A stretch of 64,000 nt of DNA from the NCBI RefSeq assembly GCF_003054175.1, contig NZ_QBKN01000009.1:1-64000 (forward strand). Reading direction: 5' to 3'. The translations under genes and the position numbers were made by a program. Below are positions 1 through 8,878 of the stretch, in pieces; the first letter of the stretch is position 1, and each line of letters starts with the position of its first letter. This stretch comes from Allosediminivita pacifica. Lineage in GTDB: Bacteria; Pseudomonadota; Alphaproteobacteria; Rhodobacterales; Rhodobacteraceae. The notes beneath the pieces were generated by a model, which had not been told where the DNA came from, ran no database searches, and was given only the letters and a program-made list of their open reading frames with translations.

Positions 1-93
1 GCCCCGATCGCCATGGAAGACGGCCTCCGCTTCGCCATCCGCGAAGGCGGCCGCACCGTCGGCTCCGGCGTCGTCTCCAAGATCGTCGAGTGA
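1..93 (+). CDS. tuf: Elongation factor Tu, C-terminal end (partial)
   Basis: Only the last 30 codons and the TGA stop are inside the window. The translation ends in [14 protein letters not shown], the highly conserved end of EF-Tu domain III, the GTPase that delivers aminoacyl-tRNA to the ribosome. Position just ahead of rpsJ is the usual str/S10 junction in proteobacteria. The 5' part lies outside the window, so nothing can be said about its start or promoter. A Doc-type toxin gene, whose characterised phage P1 homologue targets EF-Tu, lies about 8.4 kb downstream. Confidence 0.97.
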   Translation, partial: APIAMEDGLRFAIREGGRTVGSGVVSKIVE

Positions 94-99
94 TCCAAC

Positions 100-124
100 G
101 TGGCGTGCCGGCCTGGCACGCCAC
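100..124 (+). repeat. GC-rich perfect hairpin after tuf
   Basis: GTGGCGTGCC at 100-109 pairs perfectly with GGCACGCCAC at 115-124 around a 5-base loop. No T-run follows, so on its own it is not a classic intrinsic terminator. It sits directly upstream of a second hairpin at 139-162 and may act with it, or protect the tuf mRNA 3' end. Confidence 0.6.
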
Positions 125-138
125 CACGTAATCAGGTG

Positions 139-170
139 AGGTGCGCAGTGGACTGCGCACCTTGCTTTTC
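139..170 (+). terminator. Probable terminator between tuf and rpsJ
   Basis: AGGTGCGCAG (139-148) pairs with CTGCGCACCT (153-162) around a 4-base loop and is followed by TGCTTTTC. The stem is strong but the T-run is short, so partial termination (attenuation of tuf read-through into rpsJ) is the likely effect. Confidence 0.6.
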
Positions 171-241
171 AAGGGTTCGACGAAGGGGCGCGATGCGCGT
201 GTCTCTTCCTCTCAACCCCAACGCCAAGACAGGCTAAGACA

Positions 242-550
242 ATGCAAAGCCAGAACATTCGCATCCGGCTCAAGGCGTTCGATTACCGCGTCCTCGATGC
301 GTCGACGCAGGAGATCGTGAACACCGCCAAGCGGACGGGCGCGCAGGTGCGCGGACCGATCCCGCTGCCGAACAAGATCGAGAAATTCACCGTTCTGCGT
401 GGCCCCCACGTGAACAAAAAGTCGCGCGACCAGTTCGAGATCCGCACGCACAAGCGTCTTCTCGACATCGTCGATCCGACCCCGCAGACCGTGGACGCCC
501 TGATGAAGCTCGACCTCGCCGCCGGCGTTGACGTCGAGATCAAGGTATAA
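242..550 (+). CDS. rpsJ: 30S ribosomal protein S10
   Basis: A 102-residue protein of normal S10 length, with the family signatures [14 protein letters not shown] near the N-terminus and [18 protein letters not shown] in the middle. S10 sits in the head of the 30S subunit and is also NusE, a partner of NusB and NusG in antitermination. It is the first ribosomal gene after tuf and heads the S10 series; rplC follows after 13 bases. Confidence 0.97.
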   Translation: MQSQNIRIRLKAFDYRVLDASTQEIVNTAKRTGAQVRGPIPLPNKIEKFTVLRGPHVNKKSRDQFEIRTHKRLLDIVDPTPQTVDALMKLDLAAGVDVEIKV

Positions 551-563
551 GGAGGGCTGTCAG

Positions 564-1403
564 ATGCGCTCTGGAGTGATCGCGAAGAAGCTGGGCATGA
601 CCCGGCTTTTCATGGAAGACGGCAAGCAGATCCCGGTGACGGTGCTGCAGCTCGACGGCTGCCAGGTCGTCGCTCAGCGGACCGCTGACAAGCACGGCTA
701 CACCGCCGTTCAGCTTGGCGCCGGCTCTGCCAAGGCCAAGAACGTGAGCAAGGCGATGCGCGGCCATTTCGCCGTCGCCAAGGTTGAACCGCGCCGCAAG
801 ATCGCGGAATTCCGCGTGGCGCCCGAGAACCTGATCGAGGTTGGCGAGGAAATCACCGCCGACCACTACTTCGAAGGTCAGTTTGTCGACGTCGCCGGTA
901 CCACGATCGGTAAGGGTTTCGCCGGTGCCATGAAGCGGCACAACTTCGGCGGCCTGCGCGCCACGCACGGTGTCTCGATCAGCCACCGCTCGCACGGCTC
1001 GACCGGCCAGTGTCAGGACCCCGGCAAGGTGTTCAAGGGCAAGAAGATGGCCGGCCACATGGGTGCCGTCCGCGTGACGACCCAGAACCTGCAGGTCGTG
1101 AAGACCGATGCCGACCGCGGCATCATCATGATCAAGGGTGCCGTGCCCGGTTCCAAGGGCGGCTGGGTCACCATCAAGGATGCGGTCAAGAAACCGCAGC
1201 CCGAAGGTATCATCCTGCCCGCCGCGCTGAAATCCGCGGCCGATGAGGCCAAGCGCCAGGCCGAAGAAGCCGCGCGCGCCGCCGAGGAAGAGGCCCGTGC
1301 CGCCGAGGAAGCCAAGCTGGCCGAAGAAGCGGCTCAGCAGGAAGAGGCCCTGAAAGAGGCCGAGGCTGATATCGACGCCGACAAGAAGGAAGGCGAGGAA
1401 TGA
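564..1403 (+). CDS. rplC: 50S ribosomal protein L3 with long Ala/Glu-rich tail
   Basis: The start is the ATG at 564, giving [16 protein letters not shown], the standard L3 N-terminus, preceded by the strong site AAGGAGG; an upstream in-frame start at 528 would overlap rpsJ. L3 is an early-assembling 23S-binding protein near the peptidyl-transferase centre. The body ([29 protein letters not shown]) is canonical, but the protein is 279 residues against roughly 210 in E. coli. The extra ~60 C-terminal residues are Ala, Glu and Lys only ([19 protein letters not shown] and similar), predicted as one charged helix. It overlaps rplD by ATGA. Confidence 0.97.
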   Translation: MRSGVIAKKLGMTRLFMEDGKQIPVTVLQLDGCQVVAQRTADKHGYTAVQLGAGSAKAKNVSKAMRGHFAVAKVEPRRKIAEFRVAPENLIEVGEEITADHYFEGQFVDVAGTTIGKGFAGAMKRHNFGGLRATHGVSISHRSHGSTGQCQDPGKVFKGKKMAGHMGAVRVTTQNLQVVKTDADRGIIMIKGAVPGSKGGWVTIKDAVKKPQPEGIILPAALKSAADEAKRQAEEAARAAEEEARAAEEAKLAEEAAQQEEALKEAEADIDADKKEGEE

Positions 1404-2017
1404 AACTCGACGTGATCAAACTGGACGGCGACACCGCCGGGTCGGTCGAGCTGTCGGACGAGGTCTTCGACCTCGAGCCGCGCGCCGACCTCCTGCACCG
1501 TGTCGTCCGCTGGCAGCGCAACAAGGCGATGCAGGGCACGCACAAGGCAAAGACCCGCAGCGAGACCAGCTACTCGACCAAGAAGATCTACCGCCAGAAG
1601 GGCACCGGTGGCGCACGTCACGGTGACCGGAACGCGCCGATCTTCCGCAAGGGTGGTATCTACAAGGGCCCGGTCCCGCGCAGCCACGCGCATGACTTGC
1701 CCAAGAAGGTCCGCCGCCTCGGCCTGATGCACGCGCTGTCCTCGAAGGCACGCGACGGCTCGCTCGTCGTGATCGACAGCGCCGACTGCGACGGCAAGAC
1801 CAAGGCACTGGCTCAGCAGGTCGCCAAGCTCGGCTGGAAGCGCGCCCTGATCATCGACGGTCCCGAGGTGAACGAGAACTTCGCCCAGGCCGCGCGCAAC
1901 ATCGAAGGTCTCGATGTGCTGCCGTCGATGGGCGCCAACGTCTATGACATCCTCAAGCGTGACACCCTGGTGCTCACGAAGGCGGGTGTCGAAGCACTGG
2001 AGGCTCGACTGAAATGA
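1400..2017 (+). CDS. rplD: 50S ribosomal protein L4
   Basis: 205 residues, the normal L4 length, with the conserved loop region [30 protein letters not shown] that reaches into the exit tunnel (shown here only as its two ends KTRSE and RHGDRNAP). L4 binds 23S rRNA domain I and in E. coli also represses the S10 operon; no such leader could be recognised here. Start overlaps rplC by ATGA and stop overlaps rplW by ATGA, indicating tight translational coupling. Confidence 0.97.
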   Translation: MKLDVIKLDGDTAGSVELSDEVFDLEPRADLLHRVVRWQRNKAMQGTHKAKTRSETSYSTKKIYRQKGTGGARHGDRNAPIFRKGGIYKGPVPRSHAHDLPKKVRRLGLMHALSSKARDGSLVVIDSADCDGKTKALAQQVAKLGWKRALIIDGPEVNENFAQAARNIEGLDVLPSMGANVYDILKRDTLVLTKAGVEALEARLK

Positions 2018-2310
2018 GCACGAAGGCAGAGCACTACGACGTGATCCGCAAGCCGGTGATCACCGAGAAGAGCACCATGGCGTCCGAAGCGAACGCCGTG
2101 GTCTTCGAGGTGGCCATCGACGCGAACAAGCCGCAGATCAAGGAAGCGGTGGAAAGCCTGTTCGGTGTCAAGGTGAAGGCCGTGAACACGACCATCACCA
2201 AAGGCAAGGTCAAGCGGTTCCGTGGCCAGATCGGCCGCCGCAACAACGTCAAGAAGGCCTATGTGACCCTCGAGGAGGGGAACACCATTGACGTCTCGAC
2301 CGGGCTTTAA
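2014..2310 (+). CDS. rplW: 50S ribosomal protein L23
   Basis: 98 residues with the L23 hallmarks [13 protein letters not shown] at the N-terminus and [20 protein letters not shown] centrally. L23 forms part of the tunnel exit and the docking site for trigger factor and SRP. The ATG overlaps the rplD stop (ATGA). A 181-base gap with a hairpin follows before rplB, one of only a few long gaps in the cluster. Confidence 0.97.
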   Translation: MSTKAEHYDVIRKPVITEKSTMASEANAVVFEVAIDANKPQIKEAVESLFGVKVKAVNTTITKGKVKRFRGQIGRRNNVKKAYVTLEEGNTIDVSTGL

Positions 2311-2328
2311 TAGTCACGGGCATCTTTC

Positions 2329-2355
2329 GCGGCTCCGGATTCGTTCCGGGGCCGC
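2329..2355 (+). repeat. Hairpin in the rplW-rplB gap
   Basis: GCGGCTCCGG (2329-2338) pairs with CCGGGGCCGC (2346-2355) with one G-U pair and a 7-base loop, followed by ATGATTTT. It may be a weak terminator or attenuator, or an mRNA processing point. The rest of the gap (2356-2491) holds no open frame with a ribosome site and looks like untranslated leader for rplB. Confidence 0.45.
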
Positions 2356-2491
2356 ATGATTTTGGCGGCAACGCCATCCGGCAGGTTTCCTGCCATACCA
2401 CCGGGGACCTAAGGGGCCCTATACCCGGGCGGCTCGCCGCCCCTGACATAGGCCCGCCTGCCGGGCCGCAAGCTAACGGAAGACAGAAAGC

Positions 2492-3334
2492 ATGGCACTC
2501 AAGTCGTATAAGCCGACGACGCCGGGCCAGCGCGGGCTGGTGCTGATCGACCGTTCGGAGCTGTATAAAGGACGCCCCGTCAAGCACCTCACCGAGGGCC
2601 TGACGAAGAAGGGCGGCCGGAACAACACCGGACGCATCACCGCACGCCGCCGCGGGGGCGGCGCGAAGCGCCTCTACCGGATCGTCGATTTCAAGCGGGG
2701 CAAGTTCGACGTGCAGGGCACCGTTGCCCGCATCGAATATGACCCGAACCGTACCGCCTTCATCGCACTCGTCCAGTACGACGACGGTGAGCAGGCGTAT
2801 ATCCTCGCGCCCCAGCGTCTCGCCATCGGCGACCGCGTGATTTCCAGCGCGAAGGCCGACATCAAGCCCGGCAACTGCATGCCCTTCTCCGGCATGCCGA
2901 TCGGGACGATCGTCCACAACATCGAGCTGAAGCCCGGCAAGGGCGGCCAGATCGCACGCGCCGCGGGCACCTACGCCCAGTTCGTCGGCCGTGACGGCGG
3001 CTACGCACAGATCCGCCTGAGCTCGGGCGAACTGCGCATGGTCCGCCAGGAATGCCTCGCCACCGTTGGTGCCGTGTCGAACCCCGACAACAGCAACCAG
3101 AACTTCGGCAAGGCCGGCCGCACCCGCCACATGGGCAAGCGCCCCGCCGTCCGCGGTGTCGTCATGAACCCGATTGACCACCCCCACGGCGGTGGTGAAG
3201 GCCGGACCTCCGGTGGCCGTCACCCGGTCACGCCCTGGGGTCAGCCGACCAAGGGCAAGCGCACCCGTAACACCAACAAGGCGTCGCAGAAGCTTATCAT
3301 CCGCTCGCGTCACGCCAGGAAGAAAGGGCGCTAA
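2492..3334 (+). CDS. rplB: 50S ribosomal protein L2
   Basis: 280 residues, the family's usual size, starting [16 protein letters not shown]. The C-terminal signature [21 protein letters not shown] carries the conserved histidine-glycine loop near the peptidyl-transferase centre (written here as HPHGGGEGR plus HPVTPWG). L2 is a primary 23S-binding protein needed for subunit association. It is separated from rplW by 181 bases but from rpsS by only three, so it starts a new translationally coupled block. Confidence 0.98.
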   Translation: MALKSYKPTTPGQRGLVLIDRSELYKGRPVKHLTEGLTKKGGRNNTGRITARRRGGGAKRLYRIVDFKRGKFDVQGTVARIEYDPNRTAFIALVQYDDGEQAYILAPQRLAIGDRVISSAKADIKPGNCMPFSGMPIGTIVHNIELKPGKGGQIARAAGTYAQFVGRDGGYAQIRLSSGELRMVRQECLATVGAVSNPDNSNQNFGKAGRTRHMGKRPAVRGVVMNPIDHPHGGGEGRTSGGRHPVTPWGQPTKGKRTRNTNKASQKLIIRSRHARKKGR

Positions 3335-3337
3335 TCC

Positions 3338-3616
3338 ATGTCCCGCTCTGTTTGGAAAGGTCCCTTCGTTGACGCCTATGTGCTCAAGAAGGCCGAAAAA
3401 TCCCGCGAGTCGGGCCGCAACGAGGTCATCAAGATCTGGTCGCGTCGCTCGACCATCCTGCCGCAGTTCGTCGGCCTCACCTTCGGCGTGTACAACGGCC
3501 ACAAGCATGTGCCGGTGAACGTCTCCGAAGACATGATCGGCCAGAAGTTCGGCGAGTACGCACCTTCGCGGACCTACTACGGTCACGCGGCCGACAAGAA
3601 AGCCAAGAGGAAATAA
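3338..3616 (+). CDS. rpsS: 30S ribosomal protein S19
   Basis: 92 residues beginning [18 protein letters not shown], a textbook S19 N-terminus, with [18 protein letters not shown] and the [16 protein letters not shown]-like basic end (here [14 protein letters not shown]). S19 sits in the 30S head beside S13 and contacts the 23S A-site finger. Three bases separate it from both rplB and rplV. Confidence 0.97.
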   Translation: MSRSVWKGPFVDAYVLKKAEKSRESGRNEVIKIWSRRSTILPQFVGLTFGVYNGHKHVPVNVSEDMIGQKFGEYAPSRTYYGHAADKKAKRK

Positions 3617-3619
3617 GCC

Positions 3620-4000
3620 ATGGGCAAGGATAAGAATCCCCGCCGCGTGGCGGACAACGAAGCGATGGCCAAGCTGCGGATGCTGCGCACCAGCCCGCAG
3701 AAGCTGAACCTCGTCGCACAGCTGATCCGCGGCAAGAAGGTGGATCACGCGCTCACCGATCTAACCTTCTCGAAGAAGCGGATCGCGCAAGACGTGCGTA
3801 AGTGCCTTCAGTCGGCAATCGCCAACGCCGAGAACAACCACGGGCTGGACGTCGACGAACTCGTCGTCGCGGAAGCCTACGTCGGCAAGAACCTTGTGAT
3901 GAAGCGCGGCCGCCCCCGGGCGCGTGGCCGGTTCGGTCGCATCAACAAGCCGTTCTCGGAAATCACCATCAAGGTGCGCCAGGTTGAGGAGCAAGCCTAA
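3620..4000 (+). CDS. rplV: 50S ribosomal protein L22
   Basis: 126 residues. The N-terminal ~15 residues are extra relative to short L22 proteins; the core reads [26 protein letters not shown] and the tunnel-lining beta-hairpin tip is [18 protein letters not shown]22 lines the exit tunnel, where hairpin changes confer macrolide resistance; nothing unusual is seen in that loop. Its TAA shares one base with the ATG of rpsC. Confidence 0.97.
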   Translation: MGKDKNPRRVADNEAMAKLRMLRTSPQKLNLVAQLIRGKKVDHALTDLTFSKKRIAQDVRKCLQSAIANAENNHGLDVDELVVAEAYVGKNLVMKRGRPRARGRFGRINKPFSEITIKVRQVEEQA

Positions 4001-4707
4001 TGGGTAACAAGACAAATCCGATCGGCATGCGCCTCCAGGTCAACCGCACCTGGGACAGCCGCTGGTACGCCGATACCAAGGACTACGGTGATCTGCTTCT
4101 CGAGGATCTCAAGATCCGCGAGTTCATCTACAAGGAATGCAAGCAGGCCGGCGTTGCCCGCGTGATCATCGAACGCCCCCACAAGAAGTGCCGCGTGACC
4201 ATTCACACGGCTCGTCCGGGCGTGATCATCGGCAAGAAGGGCGCCGACATCGAGGTTCTGCGCAAGAAGCTGTCGAACATGACCGACAGCGAACTGCACC
4301 TGAACATCGTCGAGGTGCGCAAGCCCGAGCTCGACGCCCGTCTGGTCGGCGAGAACATCGCCCAGCAGCTCGAGCGTCGTGTCAGCTTCCGCCGCGCGAT
4401 GAAGCGTGCCGTGCAGAACGCCATGCGCATGGGTGCCCAGGGCATCCGCGTGAACGTCGCGGGCCGTCTCGGCGGTGCCGAGATCGCGCGGACCGAGTGG
4501 TACCGCGAAGGCCGCGTGCCGCTTCACACGCTGCGTGCCGACATCGACCACGCATCGGTCGAAGCCGTGACCCCCTACGGGATCATCGGGATCAAGGTCT
4601 GGATCTTCAAAGGCGAGATCATGGAGCACGATCCCCAGGCGCGCGATCGCAAGGCGCAGGAAATCCAGGACGGTCCCGCCCCCCGTGGCGCTGGCCGTGG
4701 CCGGTAA
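4000..4707 (+). CDS. rpsC: 30S ribosomal protein S3
   Basis: 235 residues starting [18 protein letters not shown]. The KH domain shows the GXXG loop in [16 protein letters not shown], and the C-terminal domain has [25 protein letters not shown]-type sequence. S3 lies at the mRNA entry of the 30S head and contributes helicase activity. The last ~20 residues ([12 protein letters not shown]) are a flexible basic tail. One-base overlap with rplV; rplP follows after ten bases. Confidence 0.97.
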   Translation: MGNKTNPIGMRLQVNRTWDSRWYADTKDYGDLLLEDLKIREFIYKECKQAGVARVIIERPHKKCRVTIHTARPGVIIGKKGADIEVLRKKLSNMTDSELHLNIVEVRKPELDARLVGENIAQQLERRVSFRRAMKRAVQNAMRMGAQGIRVNVAGRLGGAEIARTEWYREGRVPLHTLRADIDHASVEAVTPYGIIGIKVWIFKGEIMEHDPQARDRKAQEIQDGPAPRGAGRGR

Positions 4708-4717
4708 GGAGTGACCC

Positions 4718-5131
4718 ATGCTTCAACCTAAGCGCACAAAATTCCGCAAGGTCCAGAAGGGCCGGATCAAGGGTCTCGCCAAAGGCGGCTCCGACCTGAA
4801 CTTCGGTTCCTTCGGTCTCAAGGCCACCGAGCCCGAGCGCATCACGGCGCGTCAGATCGAGGCGGCTCGCCGCGCGATGACCCGCCACATGAAGCGTCAG
4901 GGCCGCGTCTGGATCCGTATCTTCCCCGACACCCCCGTTTCGGCCAAGCCGATCGAGGTGCGGATGGGTAAAGGTAAGGGTTCCGTCGACCGCTGGGCCT
5001 GCAAGGTCAAGCCGGGCCGCGTGATGTTCGAGATCGACGGCGTCAGCGATGAAGTTGCGCGCGAGGCCCTGCGCCTTGCCGCGATGAAGCTGCCGATCAA
5101 GACCCGCGTGGTGGTCCGCGAGGACTGGTAA
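4718..5131 (+). CDS. rplP: 50S ribosomal protein L16
   Basis: 137 residues, the usual length, starting [16 protein letters not shown] and containing [16 protein letters not shown] and [19 protein letters not shown], both conserved L16 motifs. L16 organises the A-site side of the 50S. In most bacteria rpmC follows at once; here a terminator-like hairpin and a ~3.9-kb insert come first, so the S10 transcript probably ends, at least in part, just after this gene. Confidence 0.97.
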   Translation: MLQPKRTKFRKVQKGRIKGLAKGGSDLNFGSFGLKATEPERITARQIEAARRAMTRHMKRQGRVWIRIFPDTPVSAKPIEVRMGKGKGSVDRWACKVKPGRVMFEIDGVSDEVAREALRLAAMKLPIKTRVVVREDW

Positions 5132-5159
5132 GCCCGCAGGGTTTTACCTTGGAAATCAG

Positions 5160-5197
5160 ATGCCCCCGTCGCGACCCGCGGCGGGGGCATTTTCTTT
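5160..5197 (+). terminator. Strong intrinsic terminator after rplP
   Basis: ATGCCCCCGTCGC (5160-5172) pairs with GCGGCGGGGGCAT (5178-5190), one G-U pair, 5-base loop, followed by TTTCTTT. It should stop transcription coming from the S10 genes, and the stem lies just beyond the stop of the oppositely oriented muramidase-like gene. Confidence 0.85.
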
Positions 5198-5203
5198 GGC
5201 GGT

Positions 5204-5926
5204 TCAGTTCCGGTCTGTGTCGCTCGCCAGGATCGGGGCCATCTGCCGTTCGAACCAGGCCCAGGTGCGGGTCGCGCGGTTGCCGGCATGGCCGTGGTAG
5301 TGGGACCAGCCCGAAGAGGTCGGCAGCCCGGCCCAGATCTTGGCGAGGTTGTTCATGAACTGCGTCGCGGTGAGGTCGCCCTGCAGCGCCTCGGCAAGTC
5401 CGGCGTCGGCGATCAGCATGTCGGCCAGCCGGTCCTGCACCTGCGGTGAGAACCGGGTGTCGGACTCGAAGCCGCCCCGCTTTATCAGCATCCGCAGCGT
5501 GTCGGGGATAAACTGATAGCGACCGATGGCGTGGGGCTGGCCGGGTGTGGCCCGGGTCCAGGCCTCGATCTCGGCCAGGGTCATCTGTGTGGGTGGCTTC
5601 GGCGGCCGGATTCGGGCACCGTGCTGGACGGCGTCGTAGCCATCGGGCCCGGCCTCGGCAGCCGCGATGAGGTGGCGCAGGCGTTCACCGCGACTGGCAT
5701 TCGGGCCAGGCAGGGGCGAGCGGGGGATGCGTGCGAACAGACTGGTCCCCTCGCGCCCCGCAAAGAGGCTGGCGCCGGTACTGCCGCCCTCGCCCTCGCG
5801 CGGCTGGACGAGGGGCTGGGCTTGCCGGAGCAGCGGCCCGTTCGCCCCCTGTATCAGTGGAATGCCCTGCGCCGCGACAGGGCCGGAGAGGAGCAGGGGG
5901 ACAAGCAGGCAGCGCGGGAGGGTCAT
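5204..5926 (-). CDS. Secreted muramidase-like (lysozyme-fold) protein
   Basis: The proposed 240-residue protein starts MTLPRCLLVPLLLSGPVAAQG, a clear signal peptide; longer in-frame starts at 5950 and 5962 would add up to 12 residues and no start has a convincing ribosome site. The C-terminal half contains HAIGRYQFIPDTLRMLI and FSPQVQDRLADMLI, the pattern of lambda-type endolysin or transglycosylase domains that cleave peptidoglycan; a candidate catalytic Glu lies in AAAEAGPDGYDAV. The N-terminal ~80 residues are low-complexity and probably disordered. It is the only minus-strand gene inside the ribosomal cluster. Confidence 0.75.
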   Translation of the reverse strand: MTLPRCLLVPLLLSGPVAAQGIPLIQGANGPLLRQAQPLVQPREGEGGSTGASLFAGREGTSLFARIPRSPLPGPNASRGERLRHLIAAAEAGPDGYDAVQHGARIRPPKPPTQMTLAEIEAWTRATPGQPHAIGRYQFIPDTLRMLIKRGGFESDTRFSPQVQDRLADMLIADAGLAEALQGDLTATQFMNNLAKIWAGLPTSSGWSHYHGHAGNRATRTWAWFERQMAPILASDTDRN

Positions 5927-6021
5927 TCTGACCGAGGGAATTAGAATCATAGCCCGGACCATGGCGGCAATGGCTTGAGAAACCCTTGCCGGGGATCGGG
6001 GCGGGGGCTAGTACCGGCATC

Positions 6022-6642
6022 ATGAGCCAGATCCGTTCCCTTTTCGCGACCCGCCTTTACCGTGCCCCGCTTGCCGAGCAGGGACCCAAGATCGACGCCG
6101 ACGAACTGGCGGCGTCCTGCTATTCCATCGCCGAGGATGACGAGGCGGGGCAGGAGTGGTGCGAGGAGAACGGGTATCCGGGCTATACCTCCTACGCCTC
6201 GCTCACGGACCTGCCGTGGCGCTTTCCGATCTTCGGGGAGCTGGTGAAGTCGCTCGACCTGCATGTGGCGGCCTTTGCCGAGGACTTGGAGTTCGACCTC
6301 GGCGAGGGGCGGCTGGAGATCGAGGATCTCTGGATCAACATCCTGCCCGAGGGCGGCACCCACGGCAGCCATATCCACCCGCATTCGGTGATCTCGGGGA
6401 CGACCTACGTGGCGATGCCGGACGGGACCTCCGCGCTGAAGCTGGAGGACCCGCGGCTGCCCATGATGATGGCCGCGCCGACCCGCCGGAAGGGGGCGCG
6501 GGACGAGTTGAAGACCTTCGTCTACGAGGCGCCCAAGGTGGGTGACGTGCTGCTCTGGGAGAGCTGGCTGCGTCACGAGGTGCCCATGAACATGAGCGAG
6601 GACGATAGGATTTCGGTCAGCTTCAACTACAAGTGGGTTTGA
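6022..6642 (+). CDS. Putative 2OG-Fe(II) oxygenase-like protein (TIGR02466 type)
   Basis: 206 residues from MSQIRSLFATRLYRAPL; an in-frame start at 5986 is less likely. The C-terminal half carries a double-stranded beta-helix oxygenase pattern: NILPEGGTHGSHIHPHSVISG with candidate metal ligands His, then DVLLWESWLRHEVPMN with the distal His, and DRISVSFNYKWV at the end. This family is conserved in marine bacteria and phage, with no established substrate. The direction matches the ribosomal genes, but a terminator precedes the region. Confidence 0.7.
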   Translation: MSQIRSLFATRLYRAPLAEQGPKIDADELAASCYSIAEDDEAGQEWCEENGYPGYTSYASLTDLPWRFPIFGELVKSLDLHVAAFAEDLEFDLGEGRLEIEDLWINILPEGGTHGSHIHPHSVISGTTYVAMPDGTSALKLEDPRLPMMMAAPTRRKGARDELKTFVYEAPKVGDVLLWESWLRHEVPMNMSEDDRISVSFNYKWV

Positions 6643-6804
6643 GATGTCCCGGGCCGGGACATTTCTCGACCCCTTTGCAATCAATGACTTGGGTGGGCGG
6701 CTTTACTCGCCATTAAGATTGTCCCGGGAAGGGGCAGCCTAAACAGGCTGGGCTTGAGCCGCATTCCGGGGCACTCTGGCGACATTGTCGCCAAGGTCGT
6801 TTCC

Positions 6805-7674
6805 ATGTCTGATCTGCTCCGGGACCCTCGTATCGTCGCCGCCCTGATCGCCGCGATTGTCGCGCTGATCGTCAATCCCTTTGCCAGCGTTCTGGTCGAG
6901 CGGGTCAAGGCCCGGCTGGACGGTCGCGCGGCCGAGCGGAAGTCGCGGCTGGAGTATGAGCACGAGGCCCGCCGCAGGCTCTACACCGCCATCGGCGACC
7001 TTCGGTTTCAGCTGTTGCTTGCAGCGCGCGACGTGGCGGCGCAGGTGCGGACGCTGGGATCGGGGCGCAAGCTCTGGTCGCTGAAGCTGGGCGGCTACTT
7101 CGGCAACAGCGTCACCTACAAGCTGTTGCGGCCCTTTGCTCTGTGCGAGGTGATCGAGGGCAAGATCGCCATTGCCGACTTCGGCGTCGATCCCGATGCC
7201 ATCGAGCTACTGCGGCTCAAGAGGTCGATCTCCAAGGCCATGTCGAGCGGCGACGCGATCCTCGAACACCCCGATGCCGACTGGGATGCGCAGGTCGAGC
7301 ACATCTACATGTATTCGCTGAGCCGCATTGCCCACGCCCTGATCGTCACCGGCGAGGACGGCAAGCCGCGCGTCATGACGTTCCCCGAGTTCGAGGCCTT
7401 TGTGGCCCGGCCGGGCAATGCCGACCGGCTGGAACCTGTGCCGTCGATCCTGGGGGACTTCAGCATCGAGGCCAAACCGATCTTCTGGACGCGGCTCGTG
7501 GCCTACGGCTACATCTGCGCCCACTTCGTCGATCACGCGGGACGGCCCATCGGATTTGCACCCTCCGACTACCCGACGGAGGCGCTGCTCGAGAAGATCG
7601 AGGACCCACACCTTCGGGCGCATCTTGAGGAGTTGCCGCGGCGCTTCGAAGAGATCCGCAGCGCCGGGCTCTAG
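6805..7674 (+). CDS. Membrane-anchored protein of unknown function
   Basis: About 289 residues from the ATG at 6805; a start at 6754 would add 17. One hydrophobic segment near the N-terminus (IVAALIAAIVALIVNPFASVLV) is followed by a basic, coiled stretch (VERVKARLDGRAAERKSRLEYEHEARRR) and then a soluble domain of about 230 residues with FALCEVIEGKIAIADFGVD and YGYICAHFVDHAGRP. No enzymatic motif could be recognised. It looks like a single-pass inner-membrane protein with a cytoplasmic domain. The family is not one I can name. Confidence 0.6.
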   Translation: MSDLLRDPRIVAALIAAIVALIVNPFASVLVERVKARLDGRAAERKSRLEYEHEARRRLYTAIGDLRFQLLLAARDVAAQVRTLGSGRKLWSLKLGGYFGNSVTYKLLRPFALCEVIEGKIAIADFGVDPDAIELLRLKRSISKAMSSGDAILEHPDADWDAQVEHIYMYSLSRIAHALIVTGEDGKPRVMTFPEFEAFVARPGNADRLEPVPSILGDFSIEAKPIFWTRLVAYGYICAHFVDHAGRPIGFAPSDYPTEALLEKIEDPHLRAHLEELPRRFEEIRSAGL

Positions 7675-7758
7675 GGCATTCGCGCTGGACGCGCGGCAGG
7701 GGCGCGGCGATAACGCGGTCCGACAGCCGGACAACCGGCGCGCCAGCAGGGGGCAGAG

Positions 7759-8232
7759 ATGGATCCGCGCAAGCTCGAGATGACGGTGCTCATGACACCG
7801 GACATGGCCAACTTCAGCGGCAAGGTGCACGGCGGGGCGCTTCTGAACCTGCTCGACCGCGTCGCCTTTTCCTGCGCCTCGCGCTATTCGCAGCGCTACG
7901 CCGTGACGCTTTCGGTGGATCAGGTGGTCTTCAAGGAGCCGATCAACGTGGGCGAGCTTGTCACCTTCCGCGCCAGCGTGAACCACGCGGGCCGCACATC
8001 GATGGAGATCGGCATCCGCGTCGAGGCGCAGGACATCCGGTCGGGCAAGTCGCGGCATACCAACTCGTGCTACTTCACCATGGTCGCGGTGGGCGACGAC
8101 GGCAAGCCCTCCGAGGTGCCGGAGCTGAAGGTGCTCGACGACGTTGAGGCGCGGCGTCAGCGCGCCGCCGGTGTCCGCAAGAAGCTGCGCCGCGAGTTCG
8201 AGGAAGAGATGGCGAAGGCCAGCGAAGGGTAG
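7759..8232 (+). CDS. Hotdog-fold acyl-CoA thioesterase (YciA/BACH type)
   Basis: 157 residues. The hotdog helix reads NFSGKVHGGALLNLLDRVAFSCASRYS, with the HGG and the acidic residue typical of the cytosolic acyl-CoA hydrolase group, followed by strands VTLSVDQVVFKEPINVGELVTF and TSMEIGIRVEAQDI. Such enzymes hydrolyse short to long acyl-CoA esters. The last ~35 residues (RRQRAAGVRKKLRREFEEEM) form a charged helix often seen in this subgroup. The ATG at 7759 follows a short AG-rich stretch (GGGGGCAGAG). Confidence 0.8.
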   Translation: MDPRKLEMTVLMTPDMANFSGKVHGGALLNLLDRVAFSCASRYSQRYAVTLSVDQVVFKEPINVGELVTFRASVNHAGRTSMEIGIRVEAQDIRSGKSRHTNSCYFTMVAVGDDGKPSEVPELKVLDDVEARRQRAAGVRKKLRREFEEEMAKASEG

Positions 8233-8313
8233 GGGGCGCAAGCTGGAACACATTGAAAATGCGGCCAGAGATGCGATATCATTGCTTCTCACGGATAGGG
8301 AAGCCTGAGAGCC

Positions 8314-8499
8314 ATGAAGCCGCGACATCATAAGACGACCTTGAAGGACGGTTGGATCGCACGGGATGCGGAAACCGGGCGCTTTGTGGCGGTCGGCACG
8401 GAAAATGGCGTGTCCCGCAAGACGCCCAAGACCGAAGCGTTGTTGAAGGAGGTTTCGAGCCGCCGGAATGCCGCCTTGAAACGGCTGGTCAATCGCTAG
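8314..8499 (+). CDS. Putative antitoxin of a Doc-type toxin-antitoxin pair
   Basis: A 61-residue, strongly basic protein (RDAETGRFVAVG then RKTPKTEALLKEVSSRRNAALKRL) that ends 13 bases before the Doc-like gene. Small proteins with an RDAxTGRFV motif often precede Doc genes in alphaproteobacteria, but it has no clear Phd/YefM domain, so the antitoxin role rests mainly on size, order and coupling. The ATG at 8314 is preceded by GGGAAGCCTGAGAGCC, a plausible ribosome site. Confidence 0.6.
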   Translation: MKPRHHKTTLKDGWIARDAETGRFVAVGTENGVSRKTPKTEALLKEVSSRRNAALKRLVNR

Positions 8500-8512
8500 G
8501 GCGCACTACCGG

Positions 8513-8878
8513 GTGACGCTGGCCGATGCCCTGAGCGCGCATGAAATGGCGCTCAGCTTCGGGGGCAGACCGGGGATCTCCAGCCTTCACCTGATCGAAT
8601 CCGCGCTTGCACGACCGTATTTCGGGTATCACAGGACCCTGGCCGAGAAAGCCACGGCGCTGATGCATAGCATGATCGGAAACCACGGCTTCGTCGATGG
8701 CAACAAGCGAACCGCCTGGATACTTGTCGAACTGCTGATCGAGCGAAGCGGGTACCACCTCGACATCGACGACGACGAACCCGTCGATGATCTTGTCGTC
8801 GCCGTCGCGGCGCACGACATAAGTGCAGACGACCTTCTTGCCTGGTTCCAGCGAGCACTGGTCCGCGAGCCCCACTGA
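8513..8878 (+). CDS. doc: Doc-type (Fic superfamily) toxin
   Basis: 121 residues from a GTG at 8513; no ATG is available further upstream in frame, and the next Met is at residue 12. The Fic/Doc signature HGFVDGNKR lies at residues 58-66, including the His and Asp characteristic of Doc rather than adenylylating Fic proteins, and the N-terminal IESALARPYFG matches Doc proteins. Phage P1 Doc is a kinase that inactivates EF-Tu by phosphorylation; the same activity here is inference. It is placed within the ribosomal gene series, shortly before rpmC, and follows its likely antitoxin. Confidence 0.85.
   Translation: MTLADALSAHEMALSFGGRPGISSLHLIESALARPYFGYHRTLAEKATALMHSMIGNHGFVDGNKRTAWILVELLIERSGYHLDIDDDEPVDDLVVAVAAHDISADDLLAWFQRALVREPH

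Noticed and set aside
2249-3748. 499-codon minus-strand frame opposite rplB, rpsS and rplV
   Set aside because: Antisense shadow of ribosomal genes.
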